DNA of 64,000 nt from Sphingosinicellaceae bacterium (GCA_019285715.1 CP079108.1:3363001-3427000), one strand, 5' to 3'. Counted from the first letter of the stretch, positions 1-9,154 are shown. Numbers and translations are program-made. The notes: generated by a model not told the origin, from the sequence alone.

Positions 1-1
1 C

Positions 2-256
2 GCGGCCGAATTCAGTTTCTTCCTCGCGGTGCCGACGCTGGCAGGCGCGACGGTGCTCCTGCTGTGGAAGCACAAGGACACGCTTTCGGCGGGCGATATG
101 AACGCCATCGCGATCGGCTTCGTGATTTCGTTCGTGGTCGCATTGGCCGTGGTGAAGGGCTTCGTCGCGGTCATCAGCCGCTACGGCTTCGGGCCGTTTG
201 CGTGGTACCGGATCATCGTCGGCGGCGCGGCACTGGTCTGGCTGCTCAACCGATAG
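2..256 (+). CDS. uppP: Undecaprenyl-diphosphatase UppP (BacA family), C-terminal part
   Basis: Only the last 84 residues are in the window; the gene starts upstream. UppP dephosphorylates undecaprenyl pyrophosphate in the inner membrane to recycle the lipid carrier for peptidoglycan and other envelope polymers. The visible part has the FSFFLAVPT segment, a hydrophobic helix (FVISFVVALAVVKGFV) and the closing FAWYRIIVGG motif, all typical of the UppP C-terminus. The family assignment rests on this third of the protein, so the catalytic N-terminal motifs cannot be checked. It ends about 150 bp before gltD in the same direction. Confidence 0.8.
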   Translation, partial: AAEFSFFLAVPTLAGATVLLLWKHKDTLSAGDMNAIAIGFVISFVVALAVVKGFVAVISRYGFGPFAWYRIIVGGAALVWLLNR

Positions 257-323
257 TACCGTTACAAGACTAATTGCCGCGCTCCAGCGGCGGAATGATT
301 GCGAACTGAGATGAGCCGAACGG

Positions 324-350
324 CGATAGGTCAATATAGCTGACCTATCG
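324..350. promoter_or_regulatory. Perfect 10-bp inverted repeat between uppP and gltD
   Basis: CGATAGGTCA and TGACCTATCG are separated by the 7-nt loop ATATAGC. The repeat lies 68 bp after the uppP stop and about 60 bp before gltD. It has no T-run, so it is a weak candidate for an intrinsic terminator. A dimeric regulator's operator for the gltDB operon is equally possible. Function is unproven. Confidence 0.45.
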
Positions 351-410
351 GCCAGAATGTGCGTGACACTCCACGGTTGACTTGTTAATGGCAGGTCGAA
401 GGGAGCGCCG

Positions 411-1850
411 GTGGCCGAATCGACTATGCTCAAGTTCGTCGAGCGCACGCAGGCGTATCCGCCGAAGCGGGCCGCTCACGCGCGTTCCGACGACTTTCAG
501 GAGATCGCTCCCGATTACCTGATCGAGCGTGCCGAGGAGCAGTCCGGCCGGTGCTCGCAGTGCGGCGTGCCGTATTGCCAAGTCCACTGCCCGCTCCACA
601 ACAATATCCCCGACTGGCTCAAGTTGACCGCCGAAGGCCGCCTCGAGGAGGCCTACGAGCTCAGCAACGCGACTTCGAACATGCCCGAGATCTGCGGGCG
701 CATCTGCCCGCAGGACCGGCTGTGCGAAGGCAATTGCGTCATCGAGAAGGACTTCGGTTCGGTTACCATCGGAGCGGTCGAGAAGTTCATCACCGACACA
801 GCGTGGGAGCAGGGCTGGGTCAAGCCCCTGCGGGTTATCGCCGATCGCGGTGGCCAATCGGTCGGCGTTATCGGTGCCGGGCCGGCGGGGCTGAGCGCCG
901 CCGAGCAGCTCCGGGTCAAGGGCTATGAGGTCCACGTCTACGACCGCCACGACCGCGCCGGCGGCCTGCTGACCTACGGCATCCCCGGCTTCAAGCTGGA
1001 GAAGCACGTCGTCACCCGCCGGGTCGAGCGGCTCGAGGCCGGCGGCATCGTCTTCCACCTCGGCTTCGAGGTCGGCCGCGACGCGACGCTCGAGGAACTG
1101 CGCGGGCGCCACGACGCGGTGCTGGTCGCGACCGGGGTCTACAAGGCGCGCGACGCTGTCGTGCCGGGCATCGACTCGCCCGCGGTCGTCGACGCGCTCG
1201 ACTATTTGATCCGCAGCAACCGGCGCGGCTTCGGCGACGATGTCGCGCTCGGCGATGGTCTCGACGCCGAGGGCAAGCACGTCGTCGTCGTCGGCGGCGG
1301 CGATACCGCAATGGACTGCGTGCGCACGGCTGTCCGCCAGGGTGCAGCCTCGGTGAAGTGCCTGTACCGCCGCGACCGCGACAACATGCCGGGCAGTCGC
1401 CGCGAAGTCGCCCACGCCGAGGAGGAGGGCGTCGAGTTCGTCTGGCTCAGCGCCCCCGCCGCGGTTGCCGACGGTGCCGTCCTCGCCGACCGCATGCGCC
1501 TCGGGCCCGCCGGAGCCGATGGCCGCCGTGCGCCCGAACTCCACGCCGACTGCCCGGGCGGCAGCCGTTTCCGCCTCGAGGCCGACCTGATCATCAAGGC
1601 CCTCGGCTTCGACCCCGAGGACCTGCCCGTCGCGTTCAGCGCCCCCGACCTCGGCGTCAACCGCTGGGGCACGCTCCGCGTCCTCGACAACCAGACGATG
1701 ATGACCAGCCTCGACGGTGTGTTCGCGGCCGGCGACATCGTCCGCGGCGCAAGCCTCGTCGTCTGGGCGATCCGCGACGGGCGCGACGTCGCGACGGCGA
1801 TGCACCGGTATCTGGCCGCGAAGTCCGACATGCTCAAGGTAGCCGCATGA
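411..1850 (+). CDS. gltD: Glutamate synthase (NADPH) small subunit
   Basis: A 479-residue beta subunit that feeds NADPH electrons through FAD and iron-sulfur clusters to GltB for glutamate formation in ammonia assimilation. Cysteine clusters are visible at C48/C51/C56/C60 and C95/C99/C105/C109. The FAD-binding glycine motif GAGPAG is at about 155-160, and a second dinucleotide motif (VVVVGGGDTAMDC) lies in the middle. The GTG at 411 is chosen because GAAGGGAG sits just upstream; an in-frame ATG at 426 is the alternative. The stop overlaps the gltB start (ATGA), implying translational coupling. The gene order is gltD-gltB rather than the enterobacterial gltB-gltD. Confidence 0.95.
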   Translation: MAESTMLKFVERTQAYPPKRAAHARSDDFQEIAPDYLIERAEEQSGRCSQCGVPYCQVHCPLHNNIPDWLKLTAEGRLEEAYELSNATSNMPEICGRICPQDRLCEGNCVIEKDFGSVTIGAVEKFITDTAWEQGWVKPLRVIADRGGQSVGVIGAGPAGLSAAEQLRVKGYEVHVYDRHDRAGGLLTYGIPGFKLEKHVVTRRVERLEAGGIVFHLGFEVGRDATLEELRGRHDAVLVATGVYKARDAVVPGIDSPAVVDALDYLIRSNRRGFGDDVALGDGLDAEGKHVVVVGGGDTAMDCVRTAVRQGAASVKCLYRRDRDNMPGSRREVAHAEEEGVEFVWLSAPAAVADGAVLADRMRLGPAGADGRRAPELHADCPGGSRFRLEADLIIKALGFDPEDLPVAFSAPDLGVNRWGTLRVLDNQTMMTSLDGVFAAGDIVRGASLVVWAIRDGRDVATAMHRYLAAKSDMLKVAA

Positions 1851-4800
1851 CCGTCCCCCAGGCCGAACGCGCCGAGGCTGAACGGCTGCGCATCGCTGAA
1901 GTCGGCATGTACCGCCCCGAGTTCGAGGGCGATGCCTGCGGCGTCGGGGTCATCGCCGCGACCGACGGGCGGGCTTCGCGCCGGGTCGTGACCCTCGCGA
2001 TCGACGCGCTGAAGGCGGTCTGGCACCGCGGCGCGGTCGATGCCGACGGCAAGACCGGCGACGGCGCGGGCCTCCACGTCGAGATCCCGGTCGATTTCTT
2101 CCACGAGCACATCGAGCGCGCCGGGCACCGGCCCAAGCCGAACCTGACCGCCGTCGGCATGATCTTCCTGCCGCGCACCGACCTCGCGGCGCAGGAGACC
2201 TGCCGGACCATCGTCGAGAGCGAGATCATCGGCTTCGGCTACACCATCTACGGCTGGCGGCAGGTGCCGGTCGACGTCTCCGTCATCGGCGAGAAGGCGA
2301 TGCTGTCGCGCCCCGAGATCGAGCAGATCATGATCGCCGGGCCGTTGCCCGAGGGTGGCGACGGCGCGCTCGACGTCGCGGCCAGCAAGGCGGCGTTCGA
2401 GAAGGACCTCTACCTGATCCGCCGCCGCATCGAGAAGGCGGTGATCGCGGCGCAGATCCAGGGCTTTTACGTCTGCTCGCTGTCGTGCCGGTCGATCATC
2501 TACAAGGGGCTGTTCCTCGCCGAGAGCCTGACCGACTTCTTCCCGGACCTCGCGGACGAGCGCTTCGTGTCGCGCTTCGCGATCTATCACCAGCGCTACT
2601 CGACCAACACCTTCCCCCAGTGGTGGCTGGCGCAGCCGTTTCGGACGATCGCCCACAACGGCGAGATCAACACTGTCCGCGGCAACAAGAACTGGATGAA
2701 ATCCCACGAGATCCGCATGGCCGCGGCCGCCTTCGGCGCGCATTCGGAGGACATCAAGCCGCTGATCCCGGCCGGCGCCAGCGACACCGCGGCGCTCGAC
2801 GCCGTGTTCGAGGCGATGGTCCGATCGGGCCGCGACGCGCCGACCGCGAAGCTGATCCTGGTGCCGGAAGCCTGGGCCAAGGACGACGAGCTGCCGCCCG
2901 CGCACCGGGCCATGTACGCCTTCTTCGCGTCGATCATGGAGGCCTGGGACGGGCCGGCGGCGCTGGCGATGACCGATGGCCGCTGGGTCGTCGCGGGCAT
3001 GGACCGCAACGCGCTGCGCCCTATGCGCTATGCGCTGACCGACGACGGCCTGCTGGTCACCGGCTCCGAGGCGGGCATGGTCGCGATCCCCGACGCGTCG
3101 ATCGTCTGCAAGGGCCGCCTCGGGCCGGGCCAGATGGTTGCGGTCGACCTCGACGGCGGCGGCAGCGGTGGCGACGGCACCTATTTCTACGGCGACCGCG
3201 ACATCAAGGACCGCATCGCCGCCGAGCACGACTATCCGGCGCTGGTCGCAGGCTTCACCACCTTCGCCTCGATCCCCGGCCACGATGCGTCGCAGCCCGC
3301 TCCGGCTTATCCGCGCGAGGAACTGCGCCACCGGCAGATCGCCGCCGGGCTGACCATGGAGGACATGGAGCTGCTGCTCGCGCCGATGGTCGAGGACGCC
3401 AAGGAGGCGATCGGCAGCATGGGCGACGACACGCCGCTGGCGGTCATCTCCGACAACGCGCGGACGCTGAGCCACTTCTTCCGCCAGAACTTCAGCCAGG
3501 TCACCAACCCGCCGATCGACAGCTTGCGCGAGACCCGGGTGATGAGCCTGAAGACGCGCTTCTCGAACCTCGGCAACATCCTCGATCCCGACGCCACCCA
3601 GAAGGGCGTCATGGTGTTCGACACGCCGGTCATCACCAACATGGGCTGGGCGCTGATGCAGAAGTGCTTCGGCCAGCAGGCGGCGACGATTGACTGCACC
3701 TTCGACATCGCGTCGGGGCCAGCCGGGCTGAGGGCAGCCATCGAGCGCGTCCGCGAGGAAGCCGAGACCGCGGTTCGCTCCGGCAAGAGCCAGCTGTTCC
3801 TGACCGACGAAGCGGTCGGTCCGACCCGCGCCGGGATCACCATGATCCTGGCGGCAGCCGGGGTGCACACGCACCTGGTGCGCAAGGGCCTGCGCACCTA
3901 CGCCAGCATCAACGTGCGCTCGGCCGAATGTCTCGACACGCATTATTTCGCGGTTTTGATCGGGGTCGGCGCGACCACTGTGAACGCCTATCTGGCGCAG
4001 GAGGCGATCGCCGACCGCCACGCCCGCGGGCTGTTCAAGGGCCGGACCTACGACGAGTGCGTCGCCCGCTACAAGAAGGCGGTCGAGGACGGCCTGCTCA
4101 AGATCATGGCCAAGATGGGCATCGCGGTGATCTCGTCGTACCGCGGCGGTTACAACTTCGAGGCCGTCGGCTTGAGCCGTGCGCTGGTCGCGGACTTCTT
4201 CCCCGGCATGCCCGCCAAGATTTCGGGCGAGGGCTTCGCCTCGATCCACCTCAATGCCCAGCTCCGTCACGACAAGGCGTGGGACGAGGCGGCGGGCGCG
4301 CTACCGATCGGCGGGCTGTACCGCTACCGCGCCAACTCCGAGGCGCACGCCTACCAGGCGAACCTGATCCACCTGCTGCAGGAGGCGGTCGCCCGCGACA
4401 GCTATTCGGATTACCTGCGCTTCTCGCGGGCGACCGCGGCGCTGCCGCCGATCTACCTGCGCGACCTGCTCGAGTTCAACTGGGCCAAGACCCCGCTGCC
4501 GACCGAAGCGATCGAGTCGATCACCGAGATCCGCAAGCGCTTCGTGACGCCGGGCATGAGCCTCGGCGCGCTCGGACCCGAGGCGCACGAGACGCTGGCG
4601 ATCGCGATGAACCGCATCGGCGCCAAGGCCGTCAGCGGCGAAGGCGGCGAGGATGCCGAGCGCTATCACCCGCGCGCCAACGGCGACAACGCCAACTCCG
4701 TGGTCAAGCAGATCGCCAGCGGCCGCTTTGGGGTCACCGCCGAGTATCTGAACGCCTGCGAGGAAATCGAGATGAAGGTCGCGCAGGGTGCCAAGCCCGG

Positions 4801-6433
4801 CGAGGGCGGCCAGCTGCCCGGCTTCAAGGTCACCGAGCTGATCGCGCGCCTGCGCCACGCGACGCCGGGTGTCGGCCTGATCTCGCCGCCGCCGCACCAC
4901 GACATTTATTCGATCGAGGACCTGGCGCAGCTCATCTACGACCTCAAGCAGATCAATCCGCGCGCCCGCGTCTGCGTCAAATTGGTGTCGTCGGCCGGTA
5001 TCGGCACCGTCGCCGCCGGCGTCGCCAAGGCGCATGCCGACGTCATCCTGGTGTCGGGCCACGTCGGCGGCACCGCGGCGTCGCCCCAGACCAGCATCAA
5101 GTATGCCGGCACGCCGTGGGAAATGGGCCTGTCCGAGGTCAACCAGGTGCTGACCCTCAACGGCCTTCGCCACCGCGTCAAACTGCGCACCGACGGCGGC
5201 CTGAAGACCGGGCGCGACATCGTTATCGCCGCGATCTTGGGTGCCGAGGAATTCGGCATCGGCACCCTGAGCCTCGTCGCGATGGGCTGCATCATGGTCC
5301 GCCAGTGCCACTCGAACACCTGCCCTGTCGGCGTCTGCAGCCAGGACGAGCGCCTGCGCGAGAAGTTCACCGGCTCGCCGGAGAAGGTCATCAACCTGAT
5401 GAGCTTCATCGCCGAGGAAGTTCGCGACATCCTCGCCAAGCTCGGCGTCCGCAGCCTCGACGAGGTTATCGGGCGCACCGAGCTGCTGCGCCAGGTCAGC
5501 CGCGGCGCCGAGCATCTCGACGACCTCGACCTGAACCCGATCCTCGCCAAGGTCGATGCCCCCGACGACGCAAGGCGCTTCGCGATCAGCACGTTCCGCA
5601 ACGAGGTTCCCGACAGCCTCGATGCGCAGATGATCATCGACGCCGCGCATCTGTTTGAGCGCGGCGAGAAGATGCAGCTGACCTACAGCGTGCGGAACAC
5701 GCATCGCGCCGTCGGCACCCGGCTGTCGTCCGAAATCCTGCGCCGCCTGCCCGGACAGGTGCTCGCACCGGGGCACATCCACATCCGGCTGCGCGGCTCG
5801 GCAGGGCAAAGCCTCGGCGCGTTCGCGGTGCCTGGTGTCAAGCTGGAGGTCTTCGGCGAGGCCAACGACTATGTCGGCAAGGGCCTGAGCGGCGCAACGA
5901 TCGTCGTGCGCCCGATGGTGGCGTCGAAATTGGTCGCCTGCGACAACACCATCATCGGCAACACCGTGCTGTACGGCGCGACCTCGGGCCGGCTGTTCGC
6001 GGCGGGGCAGGCGGGCGAGCGCTTCGCGGTCCGCAACTCGGGCGCGACCGTCGTCGTCGAGGGCTGCGGCGCGAACGGCTGCGAGTACATGACCGGCGGC
6101 GTCGCGGTCATCCTCGGTGTCACCGGCGACAATTTCGGCGCGGGCATGACCGGCGGCATGGCCTTCGTCTACGACACGGACGGCAAGTTCGAGCGCCGCA
6201 TCAATCCCGAGTCGATCGTTCTCCAGCGCCTCGGATCGGAGCATTGGGAGGGCGTCCTGCGCGCTCTCGTCATGGAGCACGCCGCCGAAACCGACTCGGT
6301 CCACGCCGCCAACATCCTGGCCGACTGGGAGCGCTGCCGCGACCGCTTCTGGCAGGTCTGCCCGAAGGAAATGCTCAGCCGTCTAGCGCATCCGCTCAAC
6401 GACACTATATCGGTCGCTGTAGCAGCGGAGTAA
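1847..6433 (+). CDS. gltB: Glutamate synthase (NADPH) large subunit
   Basis: A 1,528-residue alpha subunit, normal length for the family. It releases ammonia from glutamine at an N-terminal class II amidotransferase domain and channels it to 2-oxoglutarate at the FMN site. The nucleophilic cysteine would be C31 in EGDACGVG, implying removal of a 30-residue propeptide. The [3Fe-4S] motif C-x5-C-x4-C is at C1148/C1154/C1159 (within CIMVRQCHSNTCPVGVC). The C-terminal beta-helix domain is rich in Gly-Asn-x-Val repeats. The reading frame is open far upstream inside gltD, but the ATG at 1847 overlaps the gltD stop and gives the expected N-terminus. Confidence 0.96.
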   Translation: MTVPQAERAEAERLRIAEVGMYRPEFEGDACGVGVIAATDGRASRRVVTLAIDALKAVWHRGAVDADGKTGDGAGLHVEIPVDFFHEHIERAGHRPKPNLTAVGMIFLPRTDLAAQETCRTIVESEIIGFGYTIYGWRQVPVDVSVIGEKAMLSRPEIEQIMIAGPLPEGGDGALDVAASKAAFEKDLYLIRRRIEKAVIAAQIQGFYVCSLSCRSIIYKGLFLAESLTDFFPDLADERFVSRFAIYHQRYSTNTFPQWWLAQPFRTIAHNGEINTVRGNKNWMKSHEIRMAAAAFGAHSEDIKPLIPAGASDTAALDAVFEAMVRSGRDAPTAKLILVPEAWAKDDELPPAHRAMYAFFASIMEAWDGPAALAMTDGRWVVAGMDRNALRPMRYALTDDGLLVTGSEAGMVAIPDASIVCKGRLGPGQMVAVDLDGGGSGGDGTYFYGDRDIKDRIAAEHDYPALVAGFTTFASIPGHDASQPAPAYPREELRHRQIAAGLTMEDMELLLAPMVEDAKEAIGSMGDDTPLAVISDNARTLSHFFRQNFSQVTNPPIDSLRETRVMSLKTRFSNLGNILDPDATQKGVMVFDTPVITNMGWALMQKCFGQQAATIDCTFDIASGPAGLRAAIERVREEAETAVRSGKSQLFLTDEAVGPTRAGITMILAAAGVHTHLVRKGLRTYASINVRSAECLDTHYFAVLIGVGATTVNAYLAQEAIADRHARGLFKGRTYDECVARYKKAVEDGLLKIMAKMGIAVISSYRGGYNFEAVGLSRALVADFFPGMPAKISGEGFASIHLNAQLRHDKAWDEAAGALPIGGLYRYRANSEAHAYQANLIHLLQEAVARDSYSDYLRFSRATAALPPIYLRDLLEFNWAKTPLPTEAIESITEIRKRFVTPGMSLGALGPEAHETLAIAMNRIGAKAVSGEGGEDAERYHPRANGDNANSVVKQIASGRFGVTAEYLNACEEIEMKVAQGAKPGEGGQLPGFKVTELIARLRHATPGVGLISPPPHHDIYSIEDLAQLIYDLKQINPRARVCVKLVSSAGIGTVAAGVAKAHADVILVSGHVGGTAASPQTSIKYAGTPWEMGLSEVNQVLTLNGLRHRVKLRTDGGLKTGRDIVIAAILGAEEFGIGTLSLVAMGCIMVRQCHSNTCPVGVCSQDERLREKFTGSPEKVINLMSFIAEEVRDILAKLGVRSLDEVIGRTELLRQVSRGAEHLDDLDLNPILAKVDAPDDARRFAISTFRNEVPDSLDAQMIIDAAHLFERGEKMQLTYSVRNTHRAVGTRLSSEILRRLPGQVLAPGHIHIRLRGSAGQSLGAFAVPGVKLEVFGEANDYVGKGLSGATIVVRPMVASKLVACDNTIIGNTVLYGATSGRLFAAGQAGERFAVRNSGATVVVEGCGANGCEYMTGGVAVILGVTGDNFGAGMTGGMAFVYDTDGKFERRINPESIVLQRLGSEHWEGVLRALVMEHAAETDSVHAANILADWERCRDRFWQVCPKEMLSRLAHPLNDTISVAVAAE

Positions 6434-6439
6434 TACGGC

Positions 6440-6706
6440 ATGGCGAGCAGGAACGACGGACTGGCCGAGATACTTGTCCAACTCGCGGCGAACTCGGCGA
6501 CCCTGATCGAGCGGGCCCGGGCCAGCGGCATCTTCAAGGGACCGGAGACGGTCGATGCCAAGGCGACCACGGTCGAGCCGACCGCGTCCGTCGCCCCCGG
6601 TGACGCTGGGACGGTCAAGGCACTGCAGGACATCATCGTCCAGCAGGCCATGAAGATCCACGCGCTCGAGGCCGAGGTGCTGCGGTTGTCGAAGACGGCG
6701 GGCTGA
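6440..6706 (+). CDS. Small hypothetical protein with C-terminal coiled coil
   Basis: An 88-residue protein I do not recognise. It starts 6 nt after the gltB stop, so it is probably co-transcribed with gltDB. The N-terminal 35 residues look helical (LAEILVQLAANSATLIERAR). A Pro/Thr/Ala-rich linker follows, and the last 30 residues form a short coiled coil (IIVQQAMKIHALEAEVLRL). There is no signal peptide or membrane segment. The composition is suggestive of a small oligomerising partner, but no function can be assigned. Confidence 0.55.
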   Translation: MASRNDGLAEILVQLAANSATLIERARASGIFKGPETVDAKATTVEPTASVAPGDAGTVKALQDIIVQQAMKIHALEAEVLRLSKTAG

Positions 6707-6810
6707 GGCGGAGCTTCGCTCGGTTGGTCGTGCGAGCGAACGCGCGAGCCACTCCCCTTCACCGTCATGCTGGCGGACGCCAATCTAAATTGGGCGTCTG
6801 CTGTCCTATA

Positions 6811-6829
6811 TTGTACCCGTCTGGTACAA
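6811..6829. promoter_or_regulatory. Palindrome TTGTACC-n5-GGTACAA, possible operator
   Basis: Perfect 7-bp arms around CGTCT. The size and symmetry resemble operators of dimeric helix-turn-helix repressors such as TetR-family proteins. No obvious gene follows closely, so the regulated unit is unknown. A degraded relative (TTGTACCAGTCAGG) occurs near 39599. Confidence 0.35.
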
Positions 6830-6914
6830 ATAGATTATGCCGGAGCTACGGCCCGATCTTTCTCATCACCAAAGTGCTGCGCCACGACCGTTTCACCCGG
6901 TGCACCGCGATCAG

Positions 6915-7001
6915 TGTCATCCCGCGCTTGACCCGCGACCCTGCTAAATGCGTAATCCGATCGCGGAGGTAGCTGGGTCCCGGGTCAAGCCCGGAATGAC
7001 G
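6915..7001. repeat. REP-like palindromic element (TGTCATCCC...GGAATGAC family)
   Basis: Outer arms TGTCATCCCG and CGGAATGAC, and inner arms containing GCTTGACCCG and CGGGTCAAGC, form a cruciform-like unit of about 87 bp. Its ends match elements at 18866-18960 and 19611-19707, so this is a dispersed family. Confidence 0.7.
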
Positions 7002-7088
7002 AATGAGATTGATCGGACGCCGGATTTCGACCGTTTCCGAGCGACCGCACCGACCCGGTTGCAGAATTCGAAAAGCCGCGAGGGTATA

Positions 7089-7114
7089 AACTCTGACAAC
7101 TCTCGTTCATATTC
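7089..7114 (+). repeat. 26-bp dispersed repeat, copy 1
   Basis: AACTCTGACAACTCTCG and the following TTCATATTC recur exactly, in reverse complement, at 39445-39470. The flanks (GAGGGT before it) are also partly conserved, so the conserved unit is probably longer than the exact match. Function unknown. Confidence 0.65.
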
Positions 7115-7141
7115 AGCAGCCGGCCCTGAGGCGGTCCAGCC

Positions 7142-7462
7142 TTAGAACGGCAGCTTGAACCCCGGCGGCAACGGCAACCCCGCGGTCATTTTCTGCATCT
7201 CGGCGTTGGCGACCTGGTCAGCCTTGAGCTTCGCGTCGTTGAACGCCGCGACAATCAGATCCTCGACCATCTCCTTGTCCTCGGCGCGAAACATCGACGG
7301 GTCGATATCGAGCCCGAGGATACGGCCCTTGGCGGTGGCGCGCACCTTGACCAAACCGCCGCCCGACGCGCCCTCGACCTCGTGGGCGTCGAGTGCGTCC
7401 TGCGCCTTCGCCATCTCGGACTGCACATTGGCAGCCGCCTTCATGATCTCGTCCATGTTCAT
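7142..7462 (-). CDS. YbaB/EbfC family nucleoid-associated protein
   Basis: A 106-residue DNA-binding protein of the YbaB/EbfC family. Members form small homodimers that bind DNA with little sequence specificity. Recognisable features are the N-terminal helix (MNMDEIMKAAANVQSEMAKAQ), the glycine-rich turn (VEGASGGGLVKVRATAKG) and the helix MVEDLIVAAFNDAKLKA. It lies 12 bp downstream of dnaX on the same strand. The dnaX-ybaB pair is one of the most conserved bacterial gene neighbourhoods, which supports the call. Confidence 0.93.
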   Translation of the reverse strand: MNMDEIMKAAANVQSEMAKAQDALDAHEVEGASGGGLVKVRATAKGRILGLDIDPSMFRAEDKEMVEDLIVAAFNDAKLKADQVANAEMQKMTAGLPLPPGFKLPF

Positions 7463-7474
7463 CGGCTCGGGCTC

Positions 7475-9154
7475 CTAAGCATCGGCTACGCTGCGCTGAT
7501 CATCGTCGGACGTATCGACCGTGACCTCGATCAGTTCCGCCTGCGGGAAGGCGGCGAGGATTTCGAGCACCGCCGGGTCGGCCATAACCGCCGCCCGCTC
7601 ATCGGCGATGCGGCGTTCATACTGTTCGTGAAGGGTGGCACCACCACCGTCACGCGCCAGCGTCACCGTCCAGCGCTCCCCGGTCCAAAGCTTCAGACAA
7701 GCCATCACCCGCTGGGCGAAGTCGGGCGACAGCGATGGGCTGGTGGTGACGGTCAGCACCGGCGGGCTGAAGTCGACCAGCCGGACCTCGTCGCTCAGCA
7801 GCTGCGCGAGCCGTGGCTCGCGGTTGGCCGCGAACAGCTCGACCAGCGCCACGTAGTCGGCGGGTTGCGGCAGGGGCTCGGACTCGACGACCGGCGGCGG
7901 GCTCGGCTCACGGAGCTGCTGGACGGTCGCACCGGCCGGTCGCGACGGTTGAAGCGCGGGCGGCGCATCGGCCAAGTCGCCACGCTCGCTCAGCCGCCGG
8001 ACCAGCTCGCCCGGATCGGGCAGCGCGCTGGCGTGGATGACCCGCAGCAGCGCCATCTCGGCTGCCTGGATCGGCACCGGCGCGCTCTGCACCTCGGCGA
8101 GGCCCTTGAGCAGCAGCTGCCACATGCGGTGGACGCTCGGGAAGCTCAGCGTCCCGGCCCAGCCGCGGATGGTGTCGCGCTCCTCGGCGCTCATCGACGC
8201 GTCGACGACGTCGGCGACCTTGGCGCGAGTGATGGCGTGGACCAGCTCGAGCAGCGCCTGCACGACCATCGCCGGGTCGGTGCCAAGGTCGTACTGGCCC
8301 TGCAGCGCCGCCAGCGCGCCGGGAGCATCGCCTTCGAGCAGCAGCCCCATGAGCGACCGGATCGCGCCCCTGTCGGACAGCCCGAGCATGTCGCGGATGG
8401 CATCGGCGCTGACCGCACCGCTCGAATGTGCGATCGCCTGGTCGAGGATCGACAGCCCGTCGCGGACCGATCCCTCGGCGGCGCGAGCGATCAGCGCCAG
8501 CGCCTCGGGCTCGGCGGTGGCGCCCTCGGCCTCGACGATCATGGCGAAGTGCGCGGCGAGCGTCTCGGCCGGGATGCGGCGCAGGTCGAAGCGCTGGCAG
8601 CGCGACAGCACCGTAACCGGGACCTTCTGGACCTCGGTGGTCGCGAAGATGAACTTGACGTGCGGTGGCGGCTCCTCGAGCGTCTTCAGCAGCGCGTTGA
8701 AGGCGTTCTTCGACAGCATGTGGACTTCGTCGACGATGTAGATCTTGAAGCGGGCCGAGACGCTGGCATAGCGCACCGCCTCAATGATCTCGCGGACGTC
8801 GTCGACGCCGGTGTTGGACGCAGCGTCCATCTCGATGACGTCGATATGGCGGCCCGCGGCGATGGCGACGCACGGCTCGCAGACCCCGCACGGCGCGATG
8901 GTCGGCCCGCCCTGACCGTCCGGACCGATGCAGTTCAGCGCCTTGGCGATGATGCGCGCCGTCGAGGTCTTGCCGACCCCGCGCACGCCGGTCAGCAGCC
9001 ACGCCTGCGCCAGTTGCCCGCGTCGGATCGCGTTGCCGAGCGTGCGCACCATAGCGTCCTGCCCGAGCAAGGTGTCGAAGCTGGCAGGCCGGTATTTGCG
9101 CGCCAGCACCCGATATTCGGGCTTGGCGTCGTCGGGGATGAGCAGGGTATCCAT
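7475..9154 (-). CDS. dnaX: DNA polymerase III subunit gamma/tau
   Basis: A 559-residue clamp-loader ATPase. The P-loop GVRGVGKT is at 56-63. The zinc-binding cysteines are C75, C89, C92 and C95. The DEVHMLS Walker B and ATTEVQKVP sensor regions follow. The C-terminal third is Pro/Ser-rich, then a tau-like domain. I see no obvious slippage heptamer for making a shorter gamma form. The start ATG is preceded by a vowel-poor 40-bp gap to the SRP RNA gene. Downstream is ybaB. Confidence 0.95.
   Translation of the reverse strand: MDTLLIPDDAKPEYRVLARKYRPASFDTLLGQDAMVRTLGNAIRRGQLAQAWLLTGVRGVGKTSTARIIAKALNCIGPDGQGGPTIAPCGVCEPCVAIAAGRHIDVIEMDAASNTGVDDVREIIEAVRYASVSARFKIYIVDEVHMLSKNAFNALLKTLEEPPPHVKFIFATTEVQKVPVTVLSRCQRFDLRRIPAETLAAHFAMIVEAEGATAEPEALALIARAAEGSVRDGLSILDQAIAHSSGAVSADAIRDMLGLSDRGAIRSLMGLLLEGDAPGALAALQGQYDLGTDPAMVVQALLELVHAITRAKVADVVDASMSAEERDTIRGWAGTLSFPSVHRMWQLLLKGLAEVQSAPVPIQAAEMALLRVIHASALPDPGELVRRLSERGDLADAPPALQPSRPAGATVQQLREPSPPPVVESEPLPQPADYVALVELFAANREPRLAQLLSDEVRLVDFSPPVLTVTTSPSLSPDFAQRVMACLKLWTGERWTVTLARDGGGATLHEQYERRIADERAAVMADPAVLEILAAFPQAELIEVTVDTSDDDQRSVADA

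Larger units (their letters stand above)
6707..7141. other. Gene-free 435-bp intergenic region holding several repeat pieces
   Basis: No convincing gene is present between the gltB-linked ORF and ybaB. The region holds a half copy of the GCTGGCG repeat (6764-6782), a perfect TTGTACC/GGTACAA palindrome (6811-6829), a complete REP-like element (6915-7001) and a 26-bp sequence (7089-7114) found again at 39445-39470. Base composition is visibly lower in GC than in the flanking genes. The same set of pieces recurs at 39359-39826. Confidence 0.7.

Noticed and set aside
1202-4270. A 1,022-codon minus-strand open frame opposite gltD and gltB
   Set aside because: Same reasoning: it lies opposite unmistakable glutamate synthase genes and its sequence has no family features.
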